Shown: in pieces, positions 8,188 through 16,005 of the stretch
Layout: every line of letters starts with the position of its first letter
Numbering within the stretch: the stretch's first letter is position 1
Assembly (NCBI RefSeq): GCF_030814225.1
Contig: NZ_JAUSUR010000003.1
Span: 310,001-374,000, forward strand
Length of the DNA stretch: 64,000 bases
Reading direction: 5' to 3'
Source: Breznakia pachnodae
GTDB taxonomy: Bacteria; Bacillota_I; Bacilli_A; Erysipelotrichales; Erysipelotrichaceae
Program-made: the position numbers and the translations under genes
Notes under the pieces: generated by a model
What the model saw: only the letters and a program-made list of their open reading frames with translations
Database searches by the model: none
Told to the model about the DNA's origin: nothing

Positions 8188-8751
8188 CTATTCTAAATTT
8201 GCGTGATATTGCCATAAAGATTTCAAATCGATGTTTTGATCTTTTACCATCATTAGCGCAATGGTATCTCCTAATAATAAGAGTGATTGTTCAAACAGAC
8301 TTGTCATAATCTGTTGCGATGGAATTTCATCAGGCAGATATAATTTTGTTTGTACAGGTATTCTTACAAACACATCTGTGAATTCACTTAATGGACTTTC
8401 AGGGTTGGCGCCAATGTGTGCCACCTTTGCACCAAACTGTTTTGCCTTCTTTGCGATTCCTAAAGGAAACATAGTCTTTCCACTACCAGAACCAACAATT
8501 AATAAATCTTTCTCGGTAATAGCTGGCTCCGTAATTTCACCAACGATTACAGTCTGAATTCCTAAGTGAGCCAAGCGTTTGGCAATTGCTTCCAGTGATA
8601 GCAGTACTCTACCAACTCCTACAAAGAATACTTTCTCTGTATTATTGATAGCTGTAATTAGACTCTCGACCTGAAGTTCATCAATTGAGTTCATTGTGTT
8701 CTTTAGCTCATCCACTACAATCTGTTGTGTAGAATCAAATGATTGTTTCAT
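8188..8751 (-). CDS. 6-phospho-3-hexuloisomerase-like SIS protein
   Basis: The 187-residue single-SIS protein matches the HxlB/PHI type in length and motifs: FFVGVGRVLLSLEAIAKRLAHLG near residue 43 and the phosphosugar loop IVGSGSGKT near residue 85. PHI enzymes interconvert 3-hexulose-6-phosphate and fructose-6-phosphate. There is no hexulose-phosphate synthase in the window. Instead it follows, with one base between, a ribulose-phosphate-epimerase-like gene, suggesting the pair acts on a hexulose phosphate such as allulose-6-phosphate. That substrate is an inference. Confidence 0.8.
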   Translation of the reverse strand: MKQSFDSTQQIVVDELKNTMNSIDELQVESLITAINNTEKVFFVGVGRVLLSLEAIAKRLAHLGIQTVIVGEITEPAITEKDLLIVGSGSGKTMFPLGIAKKAKQFGAKVAHIGANPESPLSEFTDVFVRIPVQTKLYLPDEIPSQQIMTSLFEQSLLLLGDTIALMMVKDQNIDLKSLWQYHANLE

Positions 8752-8752
8752 A

Positions 8753-9436
8753 TTAGAGACCTTCCTTTACTGCTACATCTAAACGTTTCTTATTTTCTTC
8801 TAAAGTATCATCTTTCATAAATAGACTAGTACTTCCAAGTACTAAGTTGTCTGCACCTACTTTTACTAACATTGGAATGGTATCAAGTGATACTCTTCCA
8901 TCAACCTGGATAGTTGCATCATATCCTTTATCATCAATTAGTTTTCTCAGGTCTTCTACTTTTTGTTTTGCATAGGAAACTTGTTTTTCGTTTTTATTAG
9001 TCGCAAAACCTGGATTAATTAACATCAACATAATCAAATCTACCTGAGGCAGAATATAATCTAATGTAGATAATGAAGTTGCTGGATTTAAAGCTACACC
9101 AACGCCTACACCTCTTTCCTTAATCAAATTAATATAACGATCTACATGAAGACTTGTTTCATAATGAAAAGTAATATGCTGTACACCAATATCTAAAATT
9201 TCATTAATAAAGTATTCATTATTTAATGACATAATATGCACATCAAAAGGTAAATCAGTAATTGAACGTAACTTCTTTATGGTATCAATACCAAGTGGCA
9301 TACTTGGGCTAAATGCACCATCGATAATATCGATATGAAGGGCATCAATACCAATTGCTTCAATCTCTCTTATACTCTTTTCAAGATTGGTTAAATCCAT
9401 ACACATCACGGATGGAGATAGGGTTATTTTTCTCAT
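8753..9436 (-). CDS. Ribulose-phosphate 3-epimerase family (possibly allulose-6-phosphate 3-epimerase)
   Basis: A 227-residue TIM-barrel protein with the family's order of motifs: LSPSVMCMDL at the N-terminus, the metal-binding HIDIIDGAFSPS near residue 34, PFDVHIM near 62, VALNPATS near 112, IMLMLINPGFA near 135, and the QVDGR and LVLGSTSLF phosphate-site segments at the C-terminus. It would epimerise a ketose phosphate at C3. The coupling to a PHI-like isomerase makes a hexulose-phosphate epimerase (AlsE type) at least as likely as a housekeeping Rpe. Confidence 0.85.
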   Translation of the reverse strand: MRKITLSPSVMCMDLTNLEKSIREIEAIGIDALHIDIIDGAFSPSMPLGIDTIKKLRSITDLPFDVHIMSLNNEYFINEILDIGVQHITFHYETSLHVDRYINLIKERGVGVGVALNPATSLSTLDYILPQVDLIMLMLINPGFATNKNEKQVSYAKQKVEDLRKLIDDKGYDATIQVDGRVSLDTIPMLVKVGADNLVLGSTSLFMKDDTLEENKKRLDVAVKEGL

Positions 9437-9464
9437 AAATCTCTTTCTCTCTCTCTCTTTTTAT

Positions 9465-10316
9465 TTAACTATTGTATATATCGAAATAATTCTGATAAAG
9501 TCCAGGATCTTCTTCAGCTAGTATTTTAGCTGCGAATAAAGCATTTGGGTACTTCTCAATAATATCTTCAGTTACTTTATCGGCTCCTTGTGATTCAATC
9601 CATTTACCACTAGGACCTAGTACACGACAATCATCGTTAATATGATCATCCGCATTGAACTTTTTCAACATCGTAGGAATATACACTTCTTCTGCATACC
9701 AGGATAACTTAAATGTATCGGATACATAGTCAAAGTGTTCTACTAATAAAACAGCTGTTTTATGTTTCAAAATGAAATAAGGACTTCCAATAAGAATTTC
9801 ATCTTCAATTTTTCTGCGTAATCCAAAGGTATTAAATATGGAAGCATTTGCCTTAGAAAAACCACGAGATACTTTTCCAGTTGGAAATGATAATAGGTTT
9901 GTCATTGGATAATACTTCAATGTCTTTTTTCTTAACTCACTATCTTCTTTTTCACTGCGATCTACATAATAAAAGTTATTATTGTTTTCTTCTAAATAAG
10001 AAACAATATCATTTCTTGATTTAATAGGAATCATTCCATCAGTTAAATTAATATAATAATCAAATCCAATTCCTACTGCTTCTCTCATCTGCAAGATGGT
10101 TCCTCTTGCCATTGATAAATCACCTTCCTGTGCAAATTCCTGAATCGATGAAATATGTACTTTGCTACTTTCGGCATAGACAAAATGTATCTGTTCTCTT
10201 AAATCATTATCATTAATCATGATAAATACATGATCTCCTTGTTTGATTAATTGGTCGATTGTTTCCACCAGTTCATCATACTCCCGATAAGAGTGGACTA
10301 AGTATGCAATTTTCAT
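9465..10316 (-). CDS. Glycosyltransferase family 14-like (core-2/I-branching type)
   Basis: The 283-residue protein has no signal peptide. It begins MKIAYLVHSYREYDELVETIDQL, then DHVFIMINDN and, near residue 88, YYINLTDGMIPIKS. This order resembles bacterial GT14 proteins, where a strand-rich N-terminus is followed by a SGxxxPL-like segment. An SPYFILKHKTAVLLVEHF region and a YAEEVYIPTML motif near residue 210 also fit, with the acidic pair in place of the usual catalytic glutamate region. The donor would be a UDP-sugar. It is the first gene of the minus-strand unit with the epimerase and isomerase, an odd pairing for a transferase. Confidence 0.6.
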   Translation of the reverse strand: MKIAYLVHSYREYDELVETIDQLIKQGDHVFIMINDNDLREQIHFVYAESSKVHISSIQEFAQEGDLSMARGTILQMREAVGIGFDYYINLTDGMIPIKSRNDIVSYLEENNNNFYYVDRSEKEDSELRKKTLKYYPMTNLLSFPTGKVSRGFSKANASIFNTFGLRRKIEDEILIGSPYFILKHKTAVLLVEHFDYVSDTFKLSWYAEEVYIPTMLKKFNADDHINDDCRVLGPSGKWIESQGADKVTEDIIEKYPNALFAAKILAEEDPGLYQNYFDIYNS

Positions 10317-10339
10317 GAAAAAATCCTCGCTTTCATATA

Positions 10340-10353
10340 TATATTATAACATT
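10340..10353. promoter_or_regulatory. Degenerate copy of the manA-type operator
   Basis: TATATTATAACATT keeps the right half (TTATAACATT) of the palindrome and differs from AATGTTATAACATT at two positions in the left half. It lies 24 bases upstream of the minus-strand glycosyltransferase start, so both divergent units could be controlled together. Confidence 0.45.
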
Positions 10354-10400
10354 ATAACTATAACGATTGATACCCCTTATAACGATATTTAAAATAAATA

Positions 10401-10430
10401 TTGACATAAAAATTATAATGTTATAACATT
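10401..10430 (+). promoter_or_regulatory. Operon promoter with AATGTTATAACATT operator
   Basis: A consensus -35 TTGACA (10401-10406) is followed, after 17 bases, by TAACAT. The perfect 14-bp palindrome AATGTTATAACATT (10417-10430) covers the -10 region, identical to the core of the manA palindrome. Binding there should block transcription. The -10 assignment is less certain than the operator. Confidence 0.7.
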
Positions 10431-10449
10431 TAAGTGTGGAGGTGTCTTT

Positions 10450-11001
10450 ATGAAGATCTTTGAGCCGAAGGCTAAGCATGATTTTATGAATGGAATACTG
10501 CAGGGAGATGCGGTTGAAAAGAGCGTCAAACTGTACAAAGATGCAAAACATTTTTATAAAAATGTAGATGCAGATTTACGTGATGATACAGTAATGTATG
10601 AGGTGTATTTGTACAGTAAAGGTGATGATAAAGTTGGAAATTTAAACTGGGGTTTAACCGTATTAAAACCAGTTAGCGTTCTTGGAGAATGTAATATGAC
10701 TCGAGGACATTTTCATAAAGATCTTAACTGTGCAGAGTTTTATTTTGGATTTGCTGGCAAAGGCTTACTGCTGTTAATGGATGAAGATGGAACTTGTTAT
10801 AGTGAAAAAGTGTTTCCTGGTTCCGTTCATCATATTGATGGTCGTGTTGCTCATCGCTTAATTAATATTGGTGATGAAGATATGAAAGTAGGGGCCTGTT
10901 GGCCAGTACAATCAGGACATGATTATGAGCGAATTGAAAAGTTTCCATTCAAAGCACGGATTTATAAAGATGCTAACGATATAAAAGTTGAGGAGGAATA
11001 G
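10450..11001 (+). CDS. Cupin-type glucose-6-phosphate isomerase
   Basis: This 183-residue protein is a single cupin. The metal site is visible as GHFHKDLNCAEFYFG, giving the two histidines and glutamate, and a fourth histidine falls in GRVAHRLIN after the FPGSVHHIDG strand. The length and motifs match the archaeal-type phosphoglucose isomerase (PgiA), which interconverts glucose- and fructose-6-phosphate. It opens a five-gene operon, two bases before the ManA-like fusion. In this context it may serve a different hexose phosphate. An alternative is another cupin sugar isomerase, such as a lyxose-type enzyme. Confidence 0.82.
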   Translation: MKIFEPKAKHDFMNGILQGDAVEKSVKLYKDAKHFYKNVDADLRDDTVMYEVYLYSKGDDKVGNLNWGLTVLKPVSVLGECNMTRGHFHKDLNCAEFYFGFAGKGLLLLMDEDGTCYSEKVFPGSVHHIDGRVAHRLINIGDEDMKVGACWPVQSGHDYERIEKFPFKARIYKDANDIKVEEE

Positions 11002-11003
11002 CA

Positions 11004-12746
11004 ATGACTTATTTAGATTTTAAATCAAAGTACGATAAGTATCCAACAACAAAGGTGGATAGTTTTGGTGCAATTTGTGGATATGAAAAGATTATCGAGG
11101 AATTAAGGAAAACAGTCACAAAAGAAAACTTTGTGATGGCAGTAGATACATACCCTGGGGTAAATGATGAAGAAGTATTACCACAGTTAGAAAAACTGGA
11201 GCCAGCTCTCGTAATTTCAATGTATGACATTTTCAAAGATGGAGCAACGATTACAGAACAATTAAAGTATCAGTTAACTGATGATCGAGTATTTGGAAAC
11301 ATGTACTATGGTAAGATTACCGACTTTATTGATATGGATAAATTGGAAGATGCTAAGAAAAAGATTGCAGAGACAAATGGACTAGTATTGGTATATGGAT
11401 TTGGTGCATATCTTGTGGAAACATTTGATTTAGCAGTTTATCTGGATATGGCAAGATGGGAAATTCAAATGCGTCTTCGTGGCGGTAAAAGCAATTATAA
11501 AGCTGATAACGAAGATGAAGATGCACTTAGAAAATTCAAACGTGGATATTTTATTGAATGGCGTGTTGCGGATAAACACAAATTGAAATACTTTAATCGT
11601 GTAGATTATTTTATTGATACAAATAAAGCAGGTGAACCAAAGATGATTACTGGTGCAGCACTGCAAAAAGGATTGGATACTATTATTTCTAAACCATTCC
11701 GTACCGTTCCTTACTTCGATCCGGGAGTATGGGGAGGACAATGGATGAAGGAAGTGTGTAACCTTGATCCAAGTAAAGATAATTATGCATGGAGCTTTGA
11801 TGGAGTTCCTGAAGAAAACAGTATCTTACTTGAATACAATGGAATCGTATTAGAATTTCCAGCAATGGATGTTGTATTGAATCGCCCAAAAGAGTTACTT
11901 GGACCACAAGTGTATGCTCGTTTTGGTGCTGAGTTCCCAATTCGTTTTGATTTCCTTGATACTATGGAAGGTGGAAATCTTTCATTACAAGTTCATCCTC
12001 TGACAGAATATGCAAAACGTCAGTTTGGAATCAGTTATACACAAGATGAAAGTTACTATATCTTAGATGCAGTAGAAGGTGCAAAAGTATACCTTGGATT
12101 AAAAGAGGGTATAAACAGTGAAGAGATGATTAGTGATTTACGTAGTGCCAACAAGGGTGAAATTACGTTTGATGCAGAGAAATATATTAATGTCTTTGAT
12201 GCAAAGAAACATGATCACTTCTTAATTCCAGCAGGAACATGTCACTGTAGTGGTAGTGGGGCAATGGTATTAGAAATTAGTGCCACACCTTATATCTTTA
12301 CCTTCAAACTGTGGGACTGGGGTAGAGTTGGACTAGATGGTTTACCTCGTCCAGTGCATGTGGAACATGGAAAAGAAGTAATCCAGTGGAACCGTACTAC
12401 AAAGTGGGTGGAAGAGAACTTGGTAAACGCAACTTATGATGTGGAAGACAAAGGTGGAAGTAAGCGTGTAGAACATACAGGATTACATGAGTTGGAATTT
12501 ATTGAAACCAGAAGATATACAATTGACGAAGTGTCATATCATAGTACCAATAATACGGTAAATATGCTAAACTTAGTACAGGGAAAAGAAGCAATTGTTG
12601 AAAGTACAGATGGTAAGTTTGAACCATTTGTTGTTCATTATGCTGAAACATTTATAATACCAGCAAATGTTGGTGAGTATACAATTCGTCCATATGGATT
12701 AAGTGAGCATGAAGAAATAAAAGTAATTAAAGCATATGTAAGGTAG
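11004..12746 (+). CDS. ManA-like isomerase with extra N-terminal kinase-like domain
   Basis: At 580 residues this is nearly twice the usual ManA length. Residues from about 235 onwards are ManA-like: PYFDPGVWGGQWMKEV, then LSLQVHPLTEYA, DESYYILDA, and DHFLIPAGTCHCSGSGAMVLEIS with the expected metal ligands. The first 220 residues differ. The strand FVMAVDTYPGV lies where a P-loop would be in a nucleoside kinase but has no GKS/T, and LVLVYGFGAYLVETFDLAVYLDM plus EIQMRLR recalls the region after Walker B in uridine-kinase-like folds. I infer a degenerate, non-ATP-binding domain. Two bases separate it from the cupin gene, implying tight co-expression. Confidence 0.8.
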   Translation: MTYLDFKSKYDKYPTTKVDSFGAICGYEKIIEELRKTVTKENFVMAVDTYPGVNDEEVLPQLEKLEPALVISMYDIFKDGATITEQLKYQLTDDRVFGNMYYGKITDFIDMDKLEDAKKKIAETNGLVLVYGFGAYLVETFDLAVYLDMARWEIQMRLRGGKSNYKADNEDEDALRKFKRGYFIEWRVADKHKLKYFNRVDYFIDTNKAGEPKMITGAALQKGLDTIISKPFRTVPYFDPGVWGGQWMKEVCNLDPSKDNYAWSFDGVPEENSILLEYNGIVLEFPAMDVVLNRPKELLGPQVYARFGAEFPIRFDFLDTMEGGNLSLQVHPLTEYAKRQFGISYTQDESYYILDAVEGAKVYLGLKEGINSEEMISDLRSANKGEITFDAEKYINVFDAKKHDHFLIPAGTCHCSGSGAMVLEISATPYIFTFKLWDWGRVGLDGLPRPVHVEHGKEVIQWNRTTKWVEENLVNATYDVEDKGGSKRVEHTGLHELEFIETRRYTIDEVSYHSTNNTVNMLNLVQGKEAIVESTDGKFEPFVVHYAETFIIPANVGEYTIRPYGLSEHEEIKVIKAYVR

Positions 12747-12755
12747 GTGTTGAGA

Positions 12756-13493
12756 GTGAAACTAAACCATTCAAAAGAGGCAATCCCTCTTTATCTTCAG
12801 ATTAAGAATCATTTAAAGGAAAAAATTGAGAATAAAGATTATAAAATCAATGATGTAATCCCTGGCGAATTAGAATTAGAAAAAGTTTATAATGTGAGCA
12901 GAATAACTGTTCGCCAAGCCATTCTTGAGTTGGAGAAGGAAGGTTATGTTTCCAGAGCACGTGGGAAAGGTACAACAGTTATTTATAATGATAAGATCAA
13001 TGAGTTTTTATACGAAATCAAATCTTTTACCAAAGAAATGACTGATCGTGGGCTGACTCCTTCAACCAAATCTGTCAATATGAGTAAAGTAGAGGCGGAT
13101 AAAGATATCGCAAAAGTATTTAAAATCAATGAAGGTGATGAAGTATATTTACTTCACCGTGTTCGTTGTGGTGATGGTGAGCCGATTGTAGTGTTTCACA
13201 CATATTTGAGCAGTAAACATGATTTACCTATGAACAAAGAATCTTATATGGGTTCAATGTATGATGTATTAGGTGAAGCAGGTATTAAACGACCAGTTCG
13301 TGTATGTGAAACATTTGAAGCAATTTTGGCGAGTGAAGAAGTTGCAAAAGAACTTGAAGTTGAAGCTGGTAGTCCAGTATTCTTTCGAGTACGTAGATCT
13401 TACGATACCAATGATGATATCGTAGAATATACGTTTTGTTATTACAGAGGAGATAAGTATACTTATTCTATTGAACTAGACAATAGGGGGTAA
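12756..13493 (+). CDS. GntR-family transcriptional regulator (HutC type)
   Basis: The GTG at 12756 is taken as start because GGTAGGTG lies just upstream; GTG 12747 and TTG 12750 are possible alternatives. Residues 8-75 are a GntR winged helix (IPLYLQIKNHLKEKI, GELELEKVYNVSRITVRQAILELEKEGYVSRARGKGT). Residues 90-240 are a UTRA ligand domain (FTKEMTDRGLTPSTK, YLLHRVRCGDGEPIV, FFRVRRSYDTNDDIVEYTFCYYRGD). UTRA domains usually bind phosphosugars. The gene lies inside the sugar operon and is the best candidate to bind the palindromes at 1929, 10340 and 10417. Confidence 0.92.
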   Translation: MKLNHSKEAIPLYLQIKNHLKEKIENKDYKINDVIPGELELEKVYNVSRITVRQAILELEKEGYVSRARGKGTTVIYNDKINEFLYEIKSFTKEMTDRGLTPSTKSVNMSKVEADKDIAKVFKINEGDEVYLLHRVRCGDGEPIVVFHTYLSSKHDLPMNKESYMGSMYDVLGEAGIKRPVRVCETFEAILASEEVAKELEVEAGSPVFFRVRRSYDTNDDIVEYTFCYYRGDKYTYSIELDNRG

Positions 13494-13496
13494 ACG

Positions 13497-14192
13497 ATGG
13501 ATACAAATAAGTTAGATGAAAGAAGTTTAGCTAAGTATTTTGATCATACATTATTATTTGCATATTCAAGTGAGGAAGACTTTAAAGAATTTGTAAATGA
13601 TGCAATAAAAATGGAAGTAAAGATGTTGGCAATTAATTCTTGTCAGGTAAAACGATGCAAAGAATTATTAGGTGATCACAAAGGTATCAATGTTGGTGCT
13701 GCAATTGGTTTTCCTTTAGGACAAACAACAATTGAAGTAAAAGCATTTGAAACAAAGAAAGCTATTGAAGATGGTAGTGATGAGATTGACTATGTGATTA
13801 ATGTTGGGAAACTAAAAGATAAAGATTATGATTACATCAAAAAAGAGATGGAAGTTATCGTAGATATTTGTCGGAAGCATAATGTTACCAGCAAAGTAAT
13901 CTTTGAAAATTGTTATCTTGAGAAGGATGAAATTGTGAAAATGAGTCAAATCGCAAAGGAAGTAAAACCGGATTTTATTAAAACATCAACCGGATTTGGA
14001 ACAGGTGGAGCAACCTTGGAGGATGTGAAACTGATGCTGGATACAGTAGATGGTGAAGTAAAGGTAAAAGCAGCTGGTGGTATTCGTGATTGGCCAACAT
14101 GCAAAGCAATGATTGAACTTGGTGTAGAAAGAATAGGAACTAGATCAAGTGCAGCGATATTGGAAGGATTTAAACAGGAAAGGGGTTTGTAA
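13497..14192 (+). CDS. deoC: Deoxyribose-phosphate aldolase
   Basis: The 231-residue TIM barrel shows the DeoC catalytic set: D99 in DEIDYVINVG, the Schiff-base lysine K162 in DFIKTSTGFGTGGA, and K191 in VKVKAAGGIRDW. DeoC cleaves 2-deoxyribose-5-phosphate to glyceraldehyde-3-phosphate and acetaldehyde. It starts three bases after the GntR gene and ends two bases before the reductase gene. Because no other nucleoside-catabolic gene is near, it may act on another aldol substrate in this operon; that is inference. Confidence 0.92.
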   Translation: MDTNKLDERSLAKYFDHTLLFAYSSEEDFKEFVNDAIKMEVKMLAINSCQVKRCKELLGDHKGINVGAAIGFPLGQTTIEVKAFETKKAIEDGSDEIDYVINVGKLKDKDYDYIKKEMEVIVDICRKHNVTSKVIFENCYLEKDEIVKMSQIAKEVKPDFIKTSTGFGTGGATLEDVKLMLDTVDGEVKVKAAGGIRDWPTCKAMIELGVERIGTRSSAAILEGFKQERGL

Positions 14193-14194
14193 AG

Positions 14195-15061
14195 ATGAAG
14201 AAAGTAGCGATTACAGGTGCAAATGGATATTTGGCATCTTTGATTCAAAAGTACAATGAAACAAAATTTGAGTTTATACCAATTACCAGAGAGATGATTG
14301 ATCTTGAACAGCCACAGCAGGTAAAGGAGTATTTTGAAAACTTAGATTTTGATATTGTATTTCATACTGCAGCAAATGCCAACACAGCATTTGGTGAAGA
14401 GCATCCTGAGCTAAGTAGAAAAATTAATACAGAATCAGCAGTCGTGATTGCGGATGTATGTAATGCGAGAGATAAGCGAATGATGTTTATTTCAACGGAG
14501 CAATGTTTTAATGGACATACGAAACCGGGACCATTCAAAGAAGAGGATGAATTAATTAGTGTTACCAATTATGGGAAACAAAAAGCAGAAGTAGATGAGT
14601 ATCTGCAAAAGCATAACAAGAATTTTGTAACGCTTCGTTTGTCTTGGATGATGGGAATGGCACAGCCACAGATTCATCCAAGCCCAAATATTATTAAGAA
14701 TACGTTGGATGCAATTATGAAGCAGACACCAGAGAAATTTACCGTAAATGAAGTTCGTGGAATGACCTATGCACAAAATCTTGCAAATCAGTTTGAACAA
14801 ATTACAGACTTACCTACAGGTGTATATCATTTTTCAAATGTGAATATAATGAATACTTATGATGCAGCGGTATATGTAGCAAATGCATTTGGTTTTCCAG
14901 AAGATGTAATTGCGAAGTATATCTTACCAAATCATGAACGTTATGCGGATCGTTTCCGTGATTATCGTCTTGATAACAGTAAAATTAAACAACATGGAAT
15001 CAAACTGGGAACATTTGAAGAAGATGTAGAACAGTGTTTAAAAGATTACGGTTGGAAATAA
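14195..15061 (+). CDS. RmlD-like NAD(P)-dependent sugar reductase/epimerase
   Basis: A 288-residue extended short-chain dehydrogenase. The Rossmann motif ITGANGYLASL is at residues 6-16, the VFHTAANANT strand near 54, the active-site serine/threonine region FISTEQCFNG near 95, and YGKQK near 125. The domain order resembles dTDP-4-dehydrorhamnose reductase, but the rest of the rhamnose pathway is absent, so it probably reduces or epimerises a different sugar. It is the last gene of the five-gene operon and is followed by a strong terminator. Confidence 0.82.
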   Translation: MKKVAITGANGYLASLIQKYNETKFEFIPITREMIDLEQPQQVKEYFENLDFDIVFHTAANANTAFGEEHPELSRKINTESAVVIADVCNARDKRMMFISTEQCFNGHTKPGPFKEEDELISVTNYGKQKAEVDEYLQKHNKNFVTLRLSWMMGMAQPQIHPSPNIIKNTLDAIMKQTPEKFTVNEVRGMTYAQNLANQFEQITDLPTGVYHFSNVNIMNTYDAAVYVANAFGFPEDVIAKYILPNHERYADRFRDYRLDNSKIKQHGIKLGTFEEDVEQCLKDYGWK

Positions 15062-15068
15062 CAAATTC

Positions 15069-15105
15069 AAGTCAGAAGGATTCATTTTTCTGACTTCTTT
15101 TTATT
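15069..15105 (+). terminator. Terminator of the sugar operon
   Basis: AAGTCAGAA and TTCTGACTT form a 9-bp stem around a 10-base loop, followed by a T-rich tail. Confidence 0.85.
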
Positions 15106-15156
15106 TTTAATTATGATACAAAATGAATGAATTTGGAATATTTTGAACGAAAATGA

Positions 15157-15211
15157 TTGACTGTTAAGCAATTCGATATTATAGTATAAATATAAGGATT
15201 TATACTATAAT
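15157..15211 (+). promoter_or_regulatory. nanE promoter with long inverted repeat over the -10 box
   Basis: TTGACT (15157-15162) and TATAGT (15180-15185) are 17 bases apart. A perfect 14-bp inverted repeat, ATTATAGTATAAAT and ATTTATACTATAAT separated by six bases (15178-15211), covers the -10 box and the likely transcription start. It could be an operator, or a hairpin at the 5' end of the mRNA. The regulator is not identifiable. Confidence 0.7.
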
Positions 15212-15235
15212 TCCTATCTGTTAGGAGGTACAACA

Positions 15236-15985
15236 TTGAAAACAACAGATGAACGAAAACGAGCGATTTTAGAAAGTTTTAAAGGTGGTTTAATTGTATC
15301 CTGTCAGGTTCAACATGATGATCCAATCTATACGGATGATATTGTGGTAAAGATGGCAGAAGCAGCGAAATGGGCAGGTGCCGTGGGTATTCGTGCAAAT
15401 TCTCCTGATCAGATCAAAGCAATCAAAGATAAGGTAGATTTACCAATGATTGGATTATATAAAATATGGCATGATGATACAGATGTATTTATTACGCCTA
15501 CCATAGAATCAGCAAAACAAGTATGGGAAGCAGGGGCAGAAATTATTGCTTTGGATTGTACATCGCAAATAACTCATGAAGGTACACAGGCATGGGATTT
15601 AATTAAAGAATTGAAAAAGGAAATTCCTGAAGCAATTATCTTCGCGGATGTTTCCACTTATGAAGAGGCAAGAAGAGCGATTGATAATGGTGCTGATATT
15701 GTTGCGCCAACATTATATGGATATACAAAAGAAACGCAACATATCGAAGAACCAGATATGCGTGAATTTGCGAAGATGTGTCGTGATTTCAAAGATGAAG
15801 CATATGTGATGATGGAAGGACACATCTATACACCAGAAGATGCAATGAAATGTATTTTCTTAGGTGCGCATAGTGTTGTTGTAGGATCTGCAATCACAAG
15901 ACCACACTTAACAGCGAAACGCTTTGTGGATTTACTTGGAGGATATCAAGATAACTGGAGAGATGCTGAAAAGGCAAAACATTAA
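15236..15985 (+). CDS. nanE: N-acetylmannosamine-6-phosphate 2-epimerase (copy 1)
   Basis: The gene starts with TTG, eight bases after TTAGGAGG; no ATG is available in frame at that distance. The 249-residue barrel has the NanE segments GGLIVSCQVQ near residue 18, AVGIRANSPDQI near 51, LPMIGLYK near 71, IIALDCT near 103 with D104, FADVSTYEEA near 139, and VVGSAITRP near 220. NanE converts ManNAc-6-P to GlcNAc-6-P in sialic acid and amino-sugar use. No nanA, nanK or nagA is seen in the window. A second copy follows 20 bases downstream. Confidence 0.9.
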   Translation: MKTTDERKRAILESFKGGLIVSCQVQHDDPIYTDDIVVKMAEAAKWAGAVGIRANSPDQIKAIKDKVDLPMIGLYKIWHDDTDVFITPTIESAKQVWEAGAEIIALDCTSQITHEGTQAWDLIKELKKEIPEAIIFADVSTYEEARRAIDNGADIVAPTLYGYTKETQHIEEPDMREFAKMCRDFKDEAYVMMEGHIYTPEDAMKCIFLGAHSVVVGSAITRPHLTAKRFVDLLGGYQDNWRDAEKAKH

Positions 15986-16005
15986 TAATTACTGGGAGGT
16001 AATGT

